Shown here piece by piece: positions 6,122 through 6,364 of a DNA stretch of 6,364 nt. The notes under the pieces are model-generated. The model was not told the DNA's origin. It did no database searches and was given only the letters and a program-made list of their open reading frames with translations. The translations under genes and the position numbers were made by a program. The first letter of the stretch is position 1. Each line of letters opens with the position of its first letter. Source of the DNA: Clostridia bacterium (GTDB taxonomy: Bacteria > Bacillota > UBA994 > PWPR01). The stretch covers positions 1-6,364 of the forward strand of contig PWPR01000051.1 of NCBI GenBank assembly GCA_003557085.1. The letters run 5' to 3'.

Positions 6122-6125
6122 GGAG
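6120..6125 (+). promoter_or_regulatory. Ribosome-binding site that supports the TTG start at 6136
   Basis: AAGGAG overlaps the stop codon of the preceding gene and lies 10 bases before TTG at 6136-6138. In that frame there is a TAA at 6130-6132, so the coding frame cannot begin further upstream. No ATG or GTG occurs in frame until the ATG at 6340, beyond the repeats. The GTG at 6126 is in another frame and stops after four codons. Confidence 0.65.
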
Positions 6126-6135
6126 TGAGTAAACA

Positions 6136-6364
6136 TTGAAGATTAATAGAAGAGCAGTAGGCGAAGATAGAATAAAAACGATTGAAGGTCGAATAGAAAC
6201 GAATGAAGGTCTAATAGAAACGAATGAAGGTCTAATAGATACCAATAAGATAGATGCAGATACTAAAATAGCTAAACTACAAAAAGAAAAAGACCAACTA
6301 CAAAAAATAGTTAATGAAGCTAATCCAAATAGAGAGCCGATGCAGTATGTTGAGGGTTATGAAG
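6136..6364 (+). CDS. Coiled-coil phage protein with heptad repeats (partial, TTG start)
   Basis: The frame from TTG at 6136 stays open for 76 codons to the window edge, so the 3' part is missing. Residues 8-35 are four consecutive 7-residue units: VGEDRIK, TIEGRIE, TNEGLIE and TNEGLID. Ile recurs every seventh residue (13, 20, 27, 34), as expected for a parallel coiled-coil stem. A helical, Lys/Gln-rich stretch (43-60) follows, then NPNREPMQYVEGYE. Such N-terminal stems occur in trimeric tail fibres, head fibres and other elongated virion proteins, and the site after two small beta-rich genes fits this. The function stays open because the main part is not visible. Translation likely starts at TTG because AAGGAG is well placed and a stop lies just upstream in frame. 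Confidence 0.68.
   Translation, partial: MKINRRAVGEDRIKTIEGRIETNEGLIETNEGLIDTNKIDADTKIAKLQKEKDQLQKIVNEANPNREPMQYVEGYE
6157..6240 (+). repeat. Four tandem 21-base repeats encoding coiled-coil heptads
   Basis: Units start at 6157 (diverged), 6178, 6199 and 6220. The units at 6199 and 6220 differ at one base only (last base A or T). The unit at 6178 differs from that at 6199 at two bases. The unit length equals exactly one heptad, so gain or loss of units keeps the frame and only lengthens or shortens the stem. Near-identity at the DNA level, including codon choice, implies recent duplication by slippage or recombination. Confidence 0.85.

Overview
The window is part of the virion-structure module of a tailed double-stranded DNA phage or prophage. 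Every recognisable gene is on the + strand. The genes are packed with gaps of 0 to 100 bases, and no host gene, integrase or insertion sequence is visible. The DNA is AT-rich: AGA dominates for arginine and ATA is common for isoleucine. Shine-Dalgarno sites are mostly strong (AGGAGG or AAGGAG) and one gene appears to start with TTG. This points to a low-GC Gram-positive host of the Bacillota (Clostridia-like); the exact host cannot be read from the sequence.

Layout: (1) 2-319, C-terminal end of the large terminase subunit, whose 5' part lies outside the window. (2) 332-2170, portal protein of the P22-like/Bacillota podovirus type. (3) 2167-2544, an unrecognised 125-residue protein overlapping the portal stop by ATGA. 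(4) 2545-2644, a 100-base intergenic region with a good sigma-A type promoter (TTGTGT, 17 bases, TATAAT), followed by two tandem copies of a 21-base hairpin unit with identical GAAAGA loops and a compensated base-pair change. (5) 2645-3628, acidic scaffold protein. (6) 3647-4894, major capsid protein of the N4-gp56 family. (7) 4924-5223, a small lysine-rich protein of the type that follows this capsid gene. (8) 5234-5683, a small protein of probable beta structure. (9) 5684-5773, an intergenic region with an intrinsic terminator and an upstream stem-loop that could form a competing pseudoknot. (10) 5774-6121, another probable small beta-sandwich virion protein. (11) 6136-6364, a TTG-started coiled-coil gene with exact heptad repeats, cut by the window end.

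How they fit: the terminase motor packages DNA through the portal. The scaffold directs assembly of the N4-gp56-type capsid around the portal, and the small downstream genes probably supply head-completion, decoration or fibre parts. The promoter at 2551-2579 and the terminator at 5731-5755 bracket scaffold, capsid and two small genes. That would give the most abundant virion proteins a separate transcript, with leaky termination reducing supply of the genes downstream.

The most interesting parts are non-coding: the covarying tandem hairpins at the predicted 5' end of the capsid transcript, and the terminator with possible alternative folds. Neither has been checked against RNA family models.
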